A stretch of 64,000 bases of DNA from Lunularia cruciata (taxonomy: Eukaryota > Streptophyta > Marchantiopsida > Lunulariales > Lunulariaceae). The notes under the pieces were generated by a model. The model saw only the letters and a list, made by a program, of their open reading frames with translations. It searched no databases and was not told the origin of the DNA. The DNA is taken from NCBI GenBank assembly GCA_948567375.1, contig OX419756.1, positions 47,754,333-47,818,332 of the forward strand, written 5' to 3'. Below are positions 1 through 12,440 of this stretch, one piece after another. The position numbers were made by a program, and so were the translations under genes. How positions within the stretch are numbered: the first letter of the stretch is position 1; the number at the start of each line of letters is the position of its first letter.

Positions 1-94
1 TTTACGCTATGCAACCATTCGAGGAGGAGGTTATAGACCCTCGATCCTTCAATTTCATCCAGGCGACTATGTATATCTACAACAGACAGCACCG

Positions 95-427
95 ATGACA
101 CTTGATGTTTTGACAGGCCGCACTATCTTGAGAGTGCGCAAGGTTTTGCCATCTGGAGTCCTTGTGTTAGAAGGACGTGATGGTGTTGTTTGGAAGGATC
201 ATGTGCACAATTGTGCGCCATGCCACCTCCCAAACATTGATGGTACTATGGACCCAAGCTTGGCACTTGTACGTGCAGGCTTGAAGTGTATGTTATGTGG
301 CTCTTCTGGTGGAGCTGCTACTATGTTAGTGTGTGATAGCTATTCGAGAGGATGGCATATGGCATGTATGACTCCTCCCCTCACGGTGGTTCCTCAGGGA
401 CAGTGGTTATGTCCTAGATGTACTTGA
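95..427 (+). other. Integrase C-terminal domain fused to a PHD finger (part of copy A)
   Basis: The frame runs from the SH3-like C-terminal part of a retrotransposon integrase into a C4HC3 PHD finger. The zinc ligands are visible in order: CMLCG, then CDSY, WHMAC, and a closing CPRC just before the stop. PHD fingers read histone H3 tails in the nucleus. By analogy with chromodomains at the same place in chromovirus integrases, this one may steer integration to a chromatin state. That role is inference. The coding frame begins upstream of 95, since the integrase fold is already under way at position 45; the first ATG is not a real start. Confidence 0.78.
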
Positions 428-596
428 CCTATAGCTAGTTCATTCTTGATATGGTATAGATTGCAGACAGGCGACTAACGATGGGGCTCCATAGCACCCG
501 GCCTCCTGATCTTTGTCCATTAGAGGGTATACCATATACTTAGAGTAGATGGCTATTTGGAGTTAGAGGGACCTAACCGCCAGCTAGGGGGGCGAT

Positions 597-701
597 TGTG
601 GCACTTTAGAGTCTATGTATGACTTATGTGTGAGTTGTGCTTCTATAGTGTATGATGTTGACAACGATGTATGTTGTGTAGCGATGTATATACGCACGAC
701 A
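597..701 (+). repeat. 105-bp unit R1 upstream of the copy A LTR
   Basis: The unit starts TGTGGCACTTTAG and ends CGCACGACA. It recurs almost unchanged at 1156-1260, 16463-16567 and 17021-17125, and with a few more differences at 34171-34275. It lies between the polypurine tract and the LTR, where no sequence is expected in a normal element. Confidence 0.9.
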
Positions 702-703
702 AC

Positions 704-1260
704 TGTCACGCCATTTGTAGTTCCGCATCTAGATGCTCGGACACTAGAGTTCCAATGATAGTAGTTAGAGTTATTCTAGCAGTTTCTTAGAGACTACTTT
801 CCAACGGTTAGATTTTGTGTTTGGGGTACTGACTTCACGGTGGGGCCCACCGTCACTTTGCACTGTTTGCACCGTCGAGTGTGCCGTCAACGGGACCGTT
901 AGGGTTTCAATGCTAGCTCGAGTCCAGGGGGTATAGTTTTGAAGTGAGCTCCAGAGAGCTCACTTCTCTGATGTTGAGCCTTCGAGTTCTTGGCTATGGT
1001 GGACAGAGGCCGGCGAGCGTCACCTGGATTCTCTATGCTTGAGTGGGTGTGGCTTGACTGTAATCAGTGCCCAGTTGTTGGTAGTTTATAGAGTGAGAGA
1101 TCAAGTACTGATCTCTCACTCTAGTTGAGTTGAGAGTGTTAAGCAATCTGATTATTGTGGCACTTTAGAGTCTATGTATGACTTATGTGTGAGTTGTGCT
1201 TCTATAGTGTATGATGTTGACAGCGATGTATGTTGTGTAGCGATGTATATACGCACGACA
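704..1260 (+). repeat. 3' LTR of copy A (557 bp)
   Basis: The LTR starts TGTCACGCC and ends CACGACA, so TGTC...GACA form the inverted termini. Its last 105 bp (1156-1260) repeat R1. The limits are set by the solo LTR at 34171-34726, which has the same two ends and flanking target duplications. Two internal inverted repeats (around GAGCTC and GATC cores) may fold into hairpins. Confidence 0.85.
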
Positions 1261-3992
1261 CCATCCTTCTGGTTCTCCTACGCAGTCTCTTTTCCCTAAC
1301 TACAAAATACTATAAGACATCTGATTTGGCTGTATTTATTCTTTCCCTCAAGTGGATAATTAATTACACGCTGAAATCTCCTGATGCCAGTCATCAGTAT
1401 ATCAGTTCATGATTAATGAATCTTGCTTGCAACTCAACATTTGAGGGTACCCAAAGATCAAATAGGTCTAATCCATTTGATGTCCTCTTTCCTATAAGGG
1501 TTACTTTCAGCCACTCTTTCAGTTTCTTTTCCTTATCTCTCAAGGGTAATCAAATAAGTTTGGTCTTAATTAAACACTAAATCTTCCTTTCAAATTTAAG
1601 AAAAAAGATCTTTGCACAGTATTGTGGTAAGATCTTTCATACCTTAGGTGCATGTATTTTGAACAGCAGAACTGCATGTCAAAAAATCTTCCAATTAATA
1701 GGACTCTTATGCAGTTAGATTCATCTTATAAATTTAGATATACGTCTACCATGGTACTCTCATGAAGGAGATCAATAAAAAGGCTGAAATTCTTTGTGTA
1801 CACGGAACTATTTTAATCTTTACTTTATATAAGATACTAAAGTCATATTCGAATTGTGCGACTTTAGATTATGTGCATTGAAGACAAAGCCAAATTCTCT
1901 CGGTTAATAGAGATAATAGAGAAACGGACGTGGGTATCACAAATCGTAGACTCAAGAGATTTTAAAAAGTTTCTTACGGAAGATTCTTTGGCTCAAGGAA
2001 GATCTCGAATACGTACGGACAAGACCTGATGAAGTGTTTTTCTGTGAAAGTCTGTTTTTGTGAAAATCAAAGGATTTGAAATGTTGAGTTTCATTCATTA
2101 TCTTGTCAAAAGTCATCTTGCAGATTTTTCGATGAAATCGGTCGTCATCTGATTATCACATTCTTGCAAATAGAGGTATAATTCCTTCTATTACTGGTAT
2201 AAACTTCTACTGGAAGAAGTGACAAAGGTAAGACGGAAGGCAGACACAACAACGACTAGGAACTTTGCATAGTGAAGAATGGTGGTAATCATCCGAACAG
2301 ACAACTTTCACTTCCAAACTTTCAGTTTCCAAACATGACATGACAACTTTCACTTCTGAGAACCATGCACATTGGTCGCACTGGTGGCTCTAGGTTGGAA
2401 GCATATAGTCACCTCATTCTTGTTCGTTGTCAAGCGATTCCTACAGAAGAAGGCATAATCAGCTGTCTCAGATGGCCAGAGATCCTTATTTCTGGACCTT
2501 CCCACCAAATTAATATAGTCATTTGTATATCATCAATCCTCGCTACGATATGCTATGCTAGCCTTTTTCGCTTGTTTCAGAATAGAGTCAGTCACTGGAC
2601 ACACTGTAAAGGCTCGATTTCGTATTTGAACGTCATTTCAGTGGTCACTTTATTTCATTTTCTGCGTGCGTAGTTGCCAATTATGTTTGCTTTGATGAAC
2701 CAGGCAATTGCTTGCCTCTATGTTAGGACACTTATACCCAAGTGCGAAAAGACATCCATATAATTGTGCTTGCATTCCAATGTCGACTGTCAGTTGTTGA
2801 TACTAGTCGATAGGGATACCACTTGAGAAGAGACTCACTAACCCGTCTTGTTACGAAGGAAAAAAAAATTTAAACGGGCGTTTTCTCTTCCTTTCATATT
2901 TCTATACCAATAGGAGACAAAAAAGGTTTAAGAGCGGTTATTATTGTACTAATTGGATGGTATGTTGTTTTTTTAATTTTTTTTGAAGTTAAGAAGATGG
3001 ATAACCGATACCGGGTCCCACGTCACCGTGTCAACATTATGAACACATGCTTACGTAGTCGTGTTTGGCACTATAAAAGAAGCTCTCGTCTTATAATGAC
3101 ATGCTCTTCCGGACGTTGAGTTCCAAGATGGCATCAAGTCGGGAAAGAGGCTGCATTTCTTTCGAGGCGTGGAAAGACATCTTTCTAGCCAAGTTCCGGA
3201 AACACGTCCAAGTGCACAGCCCGGGATCCACGGCCCCTCTGCGAGGATCGCAGGGTTGGTACGTTGGAGGTCCGCTTGTCTTCTCTTGTTGGCCAAACGA
3301 CAGTTTCGGGATTCCCTTTTCCTAATAAGGCCCGAAAATATTCTCTATTCGGGCACTGTCGGGTGGTATTTCTAAGTAAAAAGCGCAAGCTGAGAGACGT
3401 TTCTTGGTAGTGCTTTACGAGAATAGTAACTAAAAAGATTAAGATGGCTCACGGTAACATCAATTATTGCCAGAAGCGTGCATTATTAAAGGCTAATCAT
3501 GAACGCATTTCTAGTAAACTTAAGGCTCCACCAAAGCAAATGAGGAGTCCTCTTTTTCTCATAGTGGGATGACGAGGGTTGAATCTCTAGTAAGAGAAGA
3601 AAGGGGGAATGGTTGTAGAATTAGTTTCTCACAAGATGTTACAACTTTAAAACTCCCGACAGAAGAGCATAAAATTGTTGCGGACAAGAGACATTCGATC
3701 ACCTCAAAATGATGATCTGTCGCGATCACACCTTAATGAGAAGCAAATGAGTTTCCCTCTTTTGAAAAAAGTATATATATTATGCATGCCGTACGATGCA
3801 CCTTACTATGATGGGGTGGATTTCCATTAATAATATAAAACACTGCTTGTATCCTTAACCAAACATATGCTATCACAAATGCTGCAAACACAAAATCAAA
3901 ATCAGAATCAGTTCTTCACACTTCGAGCTTATGGATCCTAGAACTGTCTATCATAACAGGGAAGAGAAGTTTGGTCTTAATGTTTTTCGTAT

Positions 3993-4032
3993 CTCTCGTT
4001 GAGAACTTCACATGTGAAGTTCCCTACGAGAG
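3993..4032. repeat. Imperfect 40-bp palindrome
   Basis: A perfect 20-bp palindrome (4003-4022, centred on CACATGTG) is flanked by matching 7-bp outer arms, CTCTCGT on the left and ACGAGAG on the right, with 3-bp mismatched gaps. It could fold as a hairpin. No function is evident. Confidence 0.7.
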
Positions 4033-4159
4033 TTAGGTTAAGGCTTGGAGATAGTTCACTCTATATTGGGTAAGAGATCAGCCTTACAATATCCACAGTA
4101 GAGGGTTTCAGGTAGCCCATTTCGCTTTGGGAGGTCTATGGGATATCCCAGGCCTCTTT

Positions 4160-4181
4160 ATTTGCGGCGTGGGCCGCAAAT
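4160..4181. repeat. Short GC-rich hairpin
   Basis: Nine-base arms ATTTGCGGC and GCCGCAAAT are separated by 4 bases in otherwise AT-rich DNA. This could be a fossil foldback; no neighbouring gene ends here. Confidence 0.55.
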
Positions 4182-4266
4182 TAACTAATTGCGTGGTTCC
4201 AAAGGAAATTTAAATGCGGTCAAATGTGGTAATCATAGAAATCAACACGTATATTCATTTAGTTTC

Positions 4267-5655
4267 TTAGTGAAACTCGATTGCATGTAACTTTTTGAAC
4301 TGTTTTGAATGAAGAATGCCTTCAAGCAAGAAGTCACTTAAAAGAGGCTCAAGCATCATCTTTCTCCCATTTGACAATCCAAAAATCACTCTCAACAGTA
4401 TATGTACTGGGAAATGTTGTCGCAAGTCCACTGCAAAATTCACATAGCTGCAGGAAGCGATCTTGGGCCAGCTTCCAACCGCCCTCGAAGGACATTCAAT
4501 GATCACACTTATCCAAGACAACCTTAAAATTGCTCTCATGGTGGTATGCCGCCTGAAGGTCTTGGAACTCTTGCTTGATCTCATTGACCTTTAGTGAAGA
4601 TCAGCTATGCTGCAAGTGAAGAATGTGAACCTTCACAATATCGCCAAATTCTTGACCTCAAAGTGCTATCAATTGATGTGGAAGTACAAGAGGCATCTCT
4701 TTGGCAGCATCATTTGACGAGTCAAGCTCGGCAACAACAAAAATCATGCCTGCAATCAGGGTGACTGTGCAGTAAACAAAATCTTGTAGAAGTGTTGCCA
4801 TGCTTTCATTGTCGATTGCTGCCAACTTGTTGATCACAAACCCGCCAAGATCTTCAAGCACTTCCTTGACATGGGAAAGTAGTAGTGAATACATACGATC
4901 ATTGGAGACAACGACAACTTCCACATTGTCCATATTTGCCTTTGTAACAGATAGTGGACTTGTCGCATTGAACCAATGTACATAAGTACCATGCAAATTT
5001 TGCAATGCTTCACGCTGCTCCCGCATTGATTGAGGGTTTAAGGCACATACATATCTAGCATACACAACAACTTTTCCATCAGAGAGAGAGAGCCAAGAGA
5101 CCCTAAGCCAGTTTGCTCTTTTGTCATCTTCAGAATTCGTGCAACCACTCTGGAGGACACTCTCATGCTGAGATAATCAGAAATGAAATAGAATTGAGCA
5201 GGATTCATTAATCTAATATGGTATCTCAATGCAGCAACATCGGCTCCATTACCATCCATGGATTCCGATTTGTCTAGTACATCTTCAAAGGTATTGATAG
5301 CATTCCTTACTGGTGTCGTTACTATTGTCTTGCTCGTTAAATTTTTTGCCAATAATAACATCTATAATATCCTTGTCCACAAACAAATGAACAAGAGCAT
5401 GTGAACCACCAAAGTGCAATTTGATGGTGTTCTGGAAACAACAAGAGCATTGTCATCAAAAAAGTTTATCTTCTCGCAATTGTTGAGTGTCGAATAGTCC
5501 TTCCAGTGTAGGGGATGTTGGGCCTCCATGTATCTAGGATGCATGTCCGCACAAAATGGTTTCTTGAAATACATGACATTGGTCATCCGACTGCATTTTG
5601 CGCTCATATTCTCCTCACGGCCAAAGTGAATGCAGAACATGTAAGAGACTGACAT
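4267..5655 (-). pseudogene. Degenerate hAT-like transposase gene
   Basis: Minus-strand frames read as consecutive parts of one protein. There is an N-terminal part with HPRYMEAQHPLHWKDYSTL, a middle part, a helix-rich part (VLPHQLIAL), and a C-terminal stretch with FPSTYTVESDF, a WEKDD box and LEGILHSKQFKKL. The last block resembles the C-terminal dimerisation region of hAT-like transposases and transposase-derived proteins as I remember them; this is recall, not a search. The gene is broken: a stop codon lies at 5362-5364, the frame shifts near 5040-5060 and again before 4580, and further stops follow in the C-terminal block. No terminal inverted repeats or 8-bp target duplication were found, so the transposon borders are unknown. 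It could instead be a decayed host gene derived from a transposase. Confidence 0.5.
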
Positions 5656-7913
5656 ATTACCTTCGTCTCAGCATCAAGCTTGCAGATTTTGACGCCAAAC
5701 TGCAAACAATGTTCTTTCTTGAACTGAGTGGGAGCGTGACATTATTGGAGAATGATCGACAACCAAATGTATTTCTAGTTATTTTCAAGAAAAGAAAATT
5801 TGGAACGAAGTCTGGGGTTATGATCGAAACATATTAAAACTTGCTACCTTAATTTTCTATGGAGGATGTTCCGCTTACATGCGGCACCGCACAAAAACTA
5901 TATACGGCTAAATGCGACATTTCCATTGAAAAAGCCGCCAATAAAGAGGCCTGGATATCCCATAGATCTGTTCATGAATACACTAAAATTATTTTATTGG
6001 ACACCGTGGAAATACTTACCGGAGGTGCCCCTCTCCCGTAAATTTCCAAAGTGAAACCCCTAGTGTGTTTACCGACTTTACTATCTCCAAGCCCTATTTT
6101 AACCCAAAAGAAGCAAAAAATCATGGACAAAAGTGCAAATGTTCGTGTTTCGATTAACAGTGTCAACTTTTCTTTCCTACTTCCCATCTGGTCGCCTAAC
6201 CAAAGTTTTCACATTGAGTCGGTACTTTTAGAGGATAAGATTACCATGACTAGATACAATGTGTCGTAGGTCGCTGTATATCTCGTTACCACATGACTCG
6301 AGCATCGTTGGGATTCAGCACACCTTTACAAATCTAGTTGCAGCAGCACAGCAAAATCCAAACAGCTGAAATTTTTCCACTTCGCTTTAGAACCGACAAA
6401 ACGACGGTGATTGCGAAAACTTTCCGGCGAGTAAATTGTCCCATACACACATTTGTTTACAAATTGAGGCATAATTTAGTCACTGTCACACAATGAGAAG
6501 TACGTTCATCTATCAATGAATGTACTTTTAACACTTCACCGCTACGACACTCATCAGAGAATCAAAAACAAGAAGATATTCTAATGTAGAACAGTACTCA
6601 TCTGTTCATCTGCAACAAATAACAAAAGTGTTCTCTATTCCAAGTAATCTTTTGTTCGAAATCAAATACACATTTTCTTCACACAAAATTAAAGGATTTT
6701 GAGAATTTTGAGATTTTGAGAAATGTACACCAAAACGAAAACAGTTTGTTTGAGAACTTTACACCCCCAAAGGTTGACTTGCTCATGAAGTTGGAAGGGG
6801 CATCCTGCCTAGGACGGTCCAGATACAATGCACCTGGAGAAACCTCGGACAGAACGATTATCACAGTGAGTTTTGAGAAGGTGCATGCACGTGGTACAGT
6901 CGCAGGTTGGTCGTGCCACCTACGGTCGTGATCGTCCATGTGAATAGAACCATGCAGCACACAGCAGCGGCTGGATCGCTTGTCATGGACAATGTAAGAC
7001 AAGGTGACAACCTTATCCATGAACAATTGTTGACTTGTCTTGTCTTGTCAGCTGAGTGATTTTACAGTACATACAATACAATACTGTACTTACCATATCG
7101 ACCACACAGTTTAGTACGAACTTACATACATGGCGCTCGGTTTTCGTCATGTTCTTTTCTGCTTGGTTTGTGGTCCACGTACGCAATTTGCTCGACTTCC
7201 TTAAATATGCATAAGAAATTCAGAATTATAACCACTTGTTTAATCTCGAGGGAGAGAAGCTTTCTTTACATCGTATGATTGTATAAAGAAGGGTGGGAAA
7301 CTTCAACAACTGGAAAGATCGTGTGATTGCTTCCTTGACCCAACCTTTGACGCCCTGAAGATCCGTTCTATGCCAGAGAAGATATAGACTATTATGTGAT
7401 GGAATGCAAACAAAATGATCGTAACCACTAAGGGCTAATCTAGTGATTATAGCCTCTATCGATGATGGCATCATCATCGAGAATTTAAAAATGAAGATTA
7501 GGACGTGAGGAGATTCTGAAGAGCATCACCCAAACTCGTCACTCGAGAAGAGATATAAGTAAGAGCCAAGCCTCGGTTCGGTTGCATCTGAGAACATGGA
7601 CAGGAGCCCGAAGTCCCGAGTGCAGTCGATCCCATCTCCTCAGAGACTACCGATGGACTGATCAACGAACCTGGGGCCATTTTGCAGCAGTTCAGATCAC
7701 GTTGTAGGAGCAACCGGTTGCTCCTTGTCTCCCTCGGACATCCTCTCTACATGTGCTCAGTTTCCTTAGTTTTCTCATCCTGTCTCTCTACGGAGCCGAG
7801 GGTCACTTCTCGACAATCGACAAAAAATGGACCGGAAGGAAGAAGGTGCCCTCTGGTACCTTCACTACCACTCGTAGATTGAATTACAGTGACGAAATCA
7901 TTACCCGCGATGG
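5656..7913. other. Intergenic stretch with no recognised gene
   Basis: Short frames on both strands overlap each other in the manner of chance ORFs. I see no domain motif, no convincing splice structure and no TE terminus here. Confidence 0.45.
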
Positions 7914-8005
7914 GCTTGGGTGATGAACGCGAAGGGAGTGAAGGGAGTTTGTCACTTGATAGAATCCCTGCCTGGAGGAAACAAGCGCCGCAATCGAATA
8001 TTTGC
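7914..8005 (+). repeat. Arm 1 of an imperfect inverted, coding-like repeat
   Basis: About 92 bp that resemble the reverse complement of 8160-8258. Both arms translate, in their own orientation, to a similar peptide: LGDE then SLDRIP then NIC here, and LGDE then SIDRIP then NIC in the other arm. Similarity at the peptide level suggests that two copies of a once-coding sequence lie head to head. The family is not recognised. Confidence 0.5.
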
Positions 8006-8159
8006 ACTTCTGTTCGAAGAGGCGAACCACATGGGATAACAAAGAGGATAGGAAGATCCAGTCAATGTCCGTACAAGGTCAATCTATAGGAGAACCTGGA
8101 ACTCAATTAACTTCAAGGATAAAACCTTACAAGTAGATGGAGCTAGGCCCCAAAAAAAT

Positions 8160-8258
8160 GCAGATGTTTCGGTGGAGGCGCTTGTTACGCGAGGAAGCGA
8201 CCGGGATTCTATCAATTGACTTACTCTCTTTGCTCTTTTCTAACTCATCACCCAAGGT
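8160..8258 (-). repeat. Arm 2 of an imperfect inverted, coding-like repeat
   Basis: Partner of 7914-8005, separated by about 155 bp. It lies within a minus-strand open frame (8127-8315) that continues beyond the similarity on both sides. The arms are roughly two-thirds identical by eye with one short gap. Confidence 0.5.
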
Positions 8259-8379
8259 AATTGCATATTTATAACTTCCGAATCGTTTTAAAAGATTGTT
8301 CTTGAATGAAAGCAATAATTCAGTTTCTTATGTTCTTCTCTCTTCCAATTTGTGGCCTTCCTCCTAAAATACAAACATA

Positions 8380-10560
8380 AGCCGAGCTAGATTTCTTTGG
8401 TTTAAGTTTTTATCAAATTCAGCATCAAAATATTTCACCATAAAATTCTTTAGATTGGCACTGTAGTTAAGTGGCCAATCTTAAAATTTAAATAGAAGAC
8501 CAATTTTAAATAAATGAGAATTTTCTGTAATACCAACCAATGGCTTTTCCTAAAATACATTTGCTAAATAGACCTATGGTATAAGTCACATCAACCTTTA
8601 TACATATAGTCAAATATATAAGAATTCGAATCAAGTGAATATATGGCATTGATACCTTCTTTCTCAACTTCAGTCAATGGACGCATCTCTTTGATTGATG
8701 TGTAGACAAAGCTCCACTGGAGTGGTCGATAGATATGCACTTCCGTATTGAATCTCTCAATTATTTTTAATTGAATATATTGTGATTAAGACATAGAGAG
8801 CAAGTCCTTCCATCTCTTTCCTTTCCAATCCACACAACATAGAGAGTGAATATTTAGTTCCCGTTGAGTCACTCATCTCAAATCTTGCATTTAACTTCTC
8901 TTTCATATTCATCATAATTGCCATGCTATTGGGGAAAACTAAAGTGTCATCTACGTTGATTGAAATTATTGATACATCGTGTACTTCTCTCTTGAGGTAA
9001 AAAGCATGATCAAAACTGCTTCATATCAAACCTAAAGAAATTAAGCAATCATCCAATTTTTCATTGTGAGCTCTTCTCATACCAAGCTCCTGATGCTTGT
9101 GAATCCATAAATAAGTTTCTTGAGACAATATATTCCCCCCTTCTCAATAAATCTTTGTAGTTGCTCTATGTACATTTATTCCTCGAGACATCCTTTAAGA
9201 AAAACACACTTCTTATCATATCTGCCATTGCCATTGAATACCTTATTGTAGAATATTCACCATTAAAGAGAAGGTCTCTTTAAAATCATGCATTGAATTT
9301 GGCTGTATTCTTTGGCTCAAAACCTACTTTTGAACCCCAGAATTGTTTCTATCCTTCTTGATTTCAGTACTCACTTGCACCCGATGGCTTTTGGAAAATG
9401 AGTGAATATTTATATTTTATTGTTCAATAAAGACATTAAAATTTGTGTCCTTTATGAAAGTAATTTTGTGTATATAAATGTAAATGTAAATAAATATAAA
9501 ATCCTCCATTCTTTAGTCTATACATGAATATTGTCAAATCAATTTTATTCACATGACACAATCAGCCATAAAATTAACTGTTAGTCATTGTACTTCAAGT
9601 TTACTACTAAATATCCAAATTTATGTTGGAGTACAGGCACATTTAGCAAATATTTAATTTAGTGCTAGTAATAATATCTTCATTCTCAATATAATAATTG
9701 ATAAATAATTTACCAACTGCCAATGCTTCTTTCTTTGCATTGTACCCTATTGAAATAATCAACGAGGATTCACTTCTTCTAGTTCACTAGCATAGTTATA
9801 ATTCCACTCATTTGATGGCTTGGTCCATAATCATAAATCCGGTCAATTTGATAGTTTTAAAACTCCAACCATAAATTCAATTTTCTCATTGGGTTGCTTG
9901 AACCCAATAAGAAAAGTGAATATTTATTTTGTTGCACTCATTTCCTATTTGATTAGGAACCTTCTTGTTCTTCTACTTCTTGTGATGGAATAATACATTA
10001 TGAGAAAATCTCCTATTTGATTTCCAACACTTTTTGGTAATATGTTCTAGCATATTACAAGAAACACATATTATCTTCTCTTTATAACTCTTTGATTTGG
10101 AAATTTTTAAAATTTTTTCAATTCCTATGAGTAAATGGAGATTGCAAGTTTGAAAATTTGTGTGGGAGACTAACAGGACCTCATGTTGGATTTACATTTA
10201 AGTTTTTATACTAATCTTCACAGCCTTGTATTGAAGTTATGAGCTCCCTCACTCATTCAAAGCTTTTCATCAAGAATGTCTAATATAGAAGAAATATAAC
10301 TAGTGTCAAGAAGAAGACTATGCAAGAGTTTGATAAATATCTTCCTCTAGTCAACCTGAACCCCAGTAGGAGTGAGGTTACATAAGATCATTTTGATAAT
10401 AAGATACTTCTTTTAAGATAATTATCCACAATATATACTTTCTAGCTTTATCTAAAAAATCGTGCTATTGTTTAAACAAGTTATAGGCCATGCAAATATC
10501 TTCTTATCAAGAATCAAGATGTTACTAATCATTTAATGTGGAAGTCTACAATGAAGATTT
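8380..10560 (-). mobile_element. Ty1/Copia retrotransposon relic
   Basis: On the minus strand, a CCHC-type knuckle remnant lies at about 10020-10075, with a polymerase remnant carrying a VDD box at about 8948-8956. The order gag then polymerase fits an element running right to left. Both LTRs are unrecognised and the element is heavily broken, with more interruptions than can be counted, so it is old. The limits are approximate. Confidence 0.6.
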
Positions 10561-11345
10561 ATGTATATTCTATTCATAGTGATAGATGAGAAAAAAATGG
10601 AGTTTGTAGAGGAGTCAAAGCATTTGATGGTAAAGATAATGAAGCACTTCTTCAATTAATTAGAAATTTTTCCTCATCTAAATTTGATTTGTGTATCGGA
10701 GCAAAGATATCAAGGTATATATGAGATGCAGTTCAAGCTCATGGTAAAATATAAGAACTAGCAAAGCAAATAAAATTTGAGTATGAATACCATAATATGA
10801 AACCCCAGACACTTTTAGCACTCATGACGCCCCTCTCGAGTGTTCCTTTCCTCTCAACCTGTATACATTCACAATTTGAGTTAATAAGCTTGTCTTCGCT
10901 CATATATAAGACTATGGGAATGTTCTCTCTTCAATACTCAGACCCTACATCAGTCTCTTGACACTAATTGTTGACCTTGTCTTTTAATACTGATTATTCA
11001 TCGGGTCGTGCTATGCTCATTTATCACTAGCATAATTCATTCTTCAATGTATAGTATATCATATTCGTGGTCAAGTACGCTTAGGTTGTTGGAATACTTA
11101 GTTACGATCAAATATTCACAAGCAAGTCTATAAGCTACTCGTAGTTCGCCTTGACTTTTGAAGCACTATAGTTTGTCAATCAGAGTATGTCAGATCAAGT
11201 TTCTGCCAAGGGCTGAGCATGAGCTATGGTGGTGGAACGTGAACTAGCAATGGTAGACGAGCTAACAAAGTAATGAGAGTGCACAAGCATACACAAACAA
11301 CGCAAACAAAGTAGTGATAGTGCACAGGCTGGGCTGGGGCCAGCT

Positions 11346-11476
11346 GCATTGCAGTAATTATCCAGAGTCCAATTTGTGGTGAAGATCCTCCGGGGCATGT
11401 GGATTACTACTTCAAAAACATGCAGTTATTATCTAAAATTCAATTTGTGGTGGAAACCCTTGGGGGCATGTAAATT
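11346..11476. repeat. Tandem duplication of about 60 bp
   Basis: Two diverged copies start at about 11346 and 11418. They share GCAGT-ATTAT and CAATTTGTGGTG, and each ends in GGGGCATGT. About three-quarters identical by eye. Confidence 0.6.
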
Positions 11477-12082
11477 GCTAGAAAGCTGCACTTTGCGCTA
11501 AGGGCTTGGCGGCGAATTTAAGTATAGAAGGTTATTTCTGTTTCATGAATTCACTATTAAGAGTCGGTGTGACGTATTGACCACTTGTTGCTGGGAATTG
11601 TCGATGGCAACGGACTGGCCAAGCGCCTTGCCGTAGCTATCGTCTCCATTTTTCTCCCAGCTTCGGTACTGCTGAATTCGGTTCAAACTCACAATCCTTT
11701 GAATCACTGAATTCCCAGTAGCTTGTGTGATTGCTGGAGCTAAGCCAGTTTCGATAGTCAGGTACCGTCCGTCGCGACAGATTGTTCGGTTCTCGCACTT
11801 GCACGTGGAGCTAAGGTAAGTATATCATCTGATTCATCTTCTCTCATAGACATGATGGACTCTGTTCAGTCTTATTCCGGTAACGTGTTTATAAAGCTTC
11901 GTGTACACAAAGCTGCACGTGGTAAGTCTGTCGATTTCTCTCTACATATTGCAGAAGGTTTAGCCAGCCGTGTCGCCGGGTGGTGAATTGTTGTATGTGA
12001 TTGTGCTCAACAACATCGTGTAGACTCATCAATCCCGTATGGTAGTAATACCCTCTCAATTTGCCCAACAAATTAAGCCATC

Positions 12083-12440
12083 TTGTGCAGCAATCGCAGA
12101 TAGCGTCGAGCCTCTAAAAGCCTTGAAACTTCTTGTGCAGCAATCGCAGCATTTTCATTCAGAGCCAAATTTCAAATATTTTCTTCCCCAATTCAAAGCC
12201 AGGTGCCAGGTTGACTTAATCGGTACAACAGACATTTGAGATTTGAGAGAGCGTCGAGACTCTCAAATCCTTAAGTCTTCTTGAGCGGTCATCGCAGCAG
12301 TTTCATGTAGAACCAGTCGTACATCTTCTCTTTCCCTGTTCAGTTTTCATGTAGAACCAATCTTACATATTTTCTTTACCAGTTCAAAGCCCGGTCGACT
12401 TGGGCAGATCAACAGACATCTGGGACAACGTCGAACCTCT
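12083..12440. repeat. Degenerate tandem repeat, unit about 150-180 bp
   Basis: A GCGTCGAG-like mark recurs at about 12103, 12251 and 12429. CTTCTTG...ATCGCAG and CAAAGCC marks fall at matching offsets. The second unit carries an internal duplication of about 45 bp beginning TTTCATGTAGAACCA. It could be a decayed satellite or part of a TE. Confidence 0.6.

Larger units (their letters stand above)
1..1260 (+). mobile_element. Copy A: 3' end of a Ty3/Gypsy LTR retrotransposon with integrase-PHD (cut by the window edge)
   Basis: Only the 3' end lies in the window. In order it holds the end of the integrase (FHPGDYVYLQQ-type fold, then a conserved CAPCHLP stretch), a PHD finger (about 280-425), a purine-rich tract with a G run just before 597, a 105-bp repeat (597-701), and an LTR (704-1260). 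The 3' part is closely similar to copy B at 16463-17681 in the other orientation, so the two are one family. The integrase-PHD reading frame visible here is open to its stop; nothing can be said about the rest of the element. The purine tract and TG...CA ends are seen directly; assignment to Ty3/Gypsy comes from copy B, which shows the polymerase. Confidence 0.88.
1261..4266. other. Intergenic stretch with no recognised gene
   Basis: AT-rich DNA with short chance frames only. The piece at 3051-3400 is richer in GC than its surroundings and has a TATAAAAG at about 3072, but its frames match nothing I recognise. Small palindromes occur at 3993-4032 and 4160-4181. Confidence 0.5.

Noticed and set aside
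3051-3388. Overlapping frames on both strands after a TATAAAAG
   Set aside because: Three mutually overlapping frames with no domain and no splice context; more likely a GC-richer patch than a gene.
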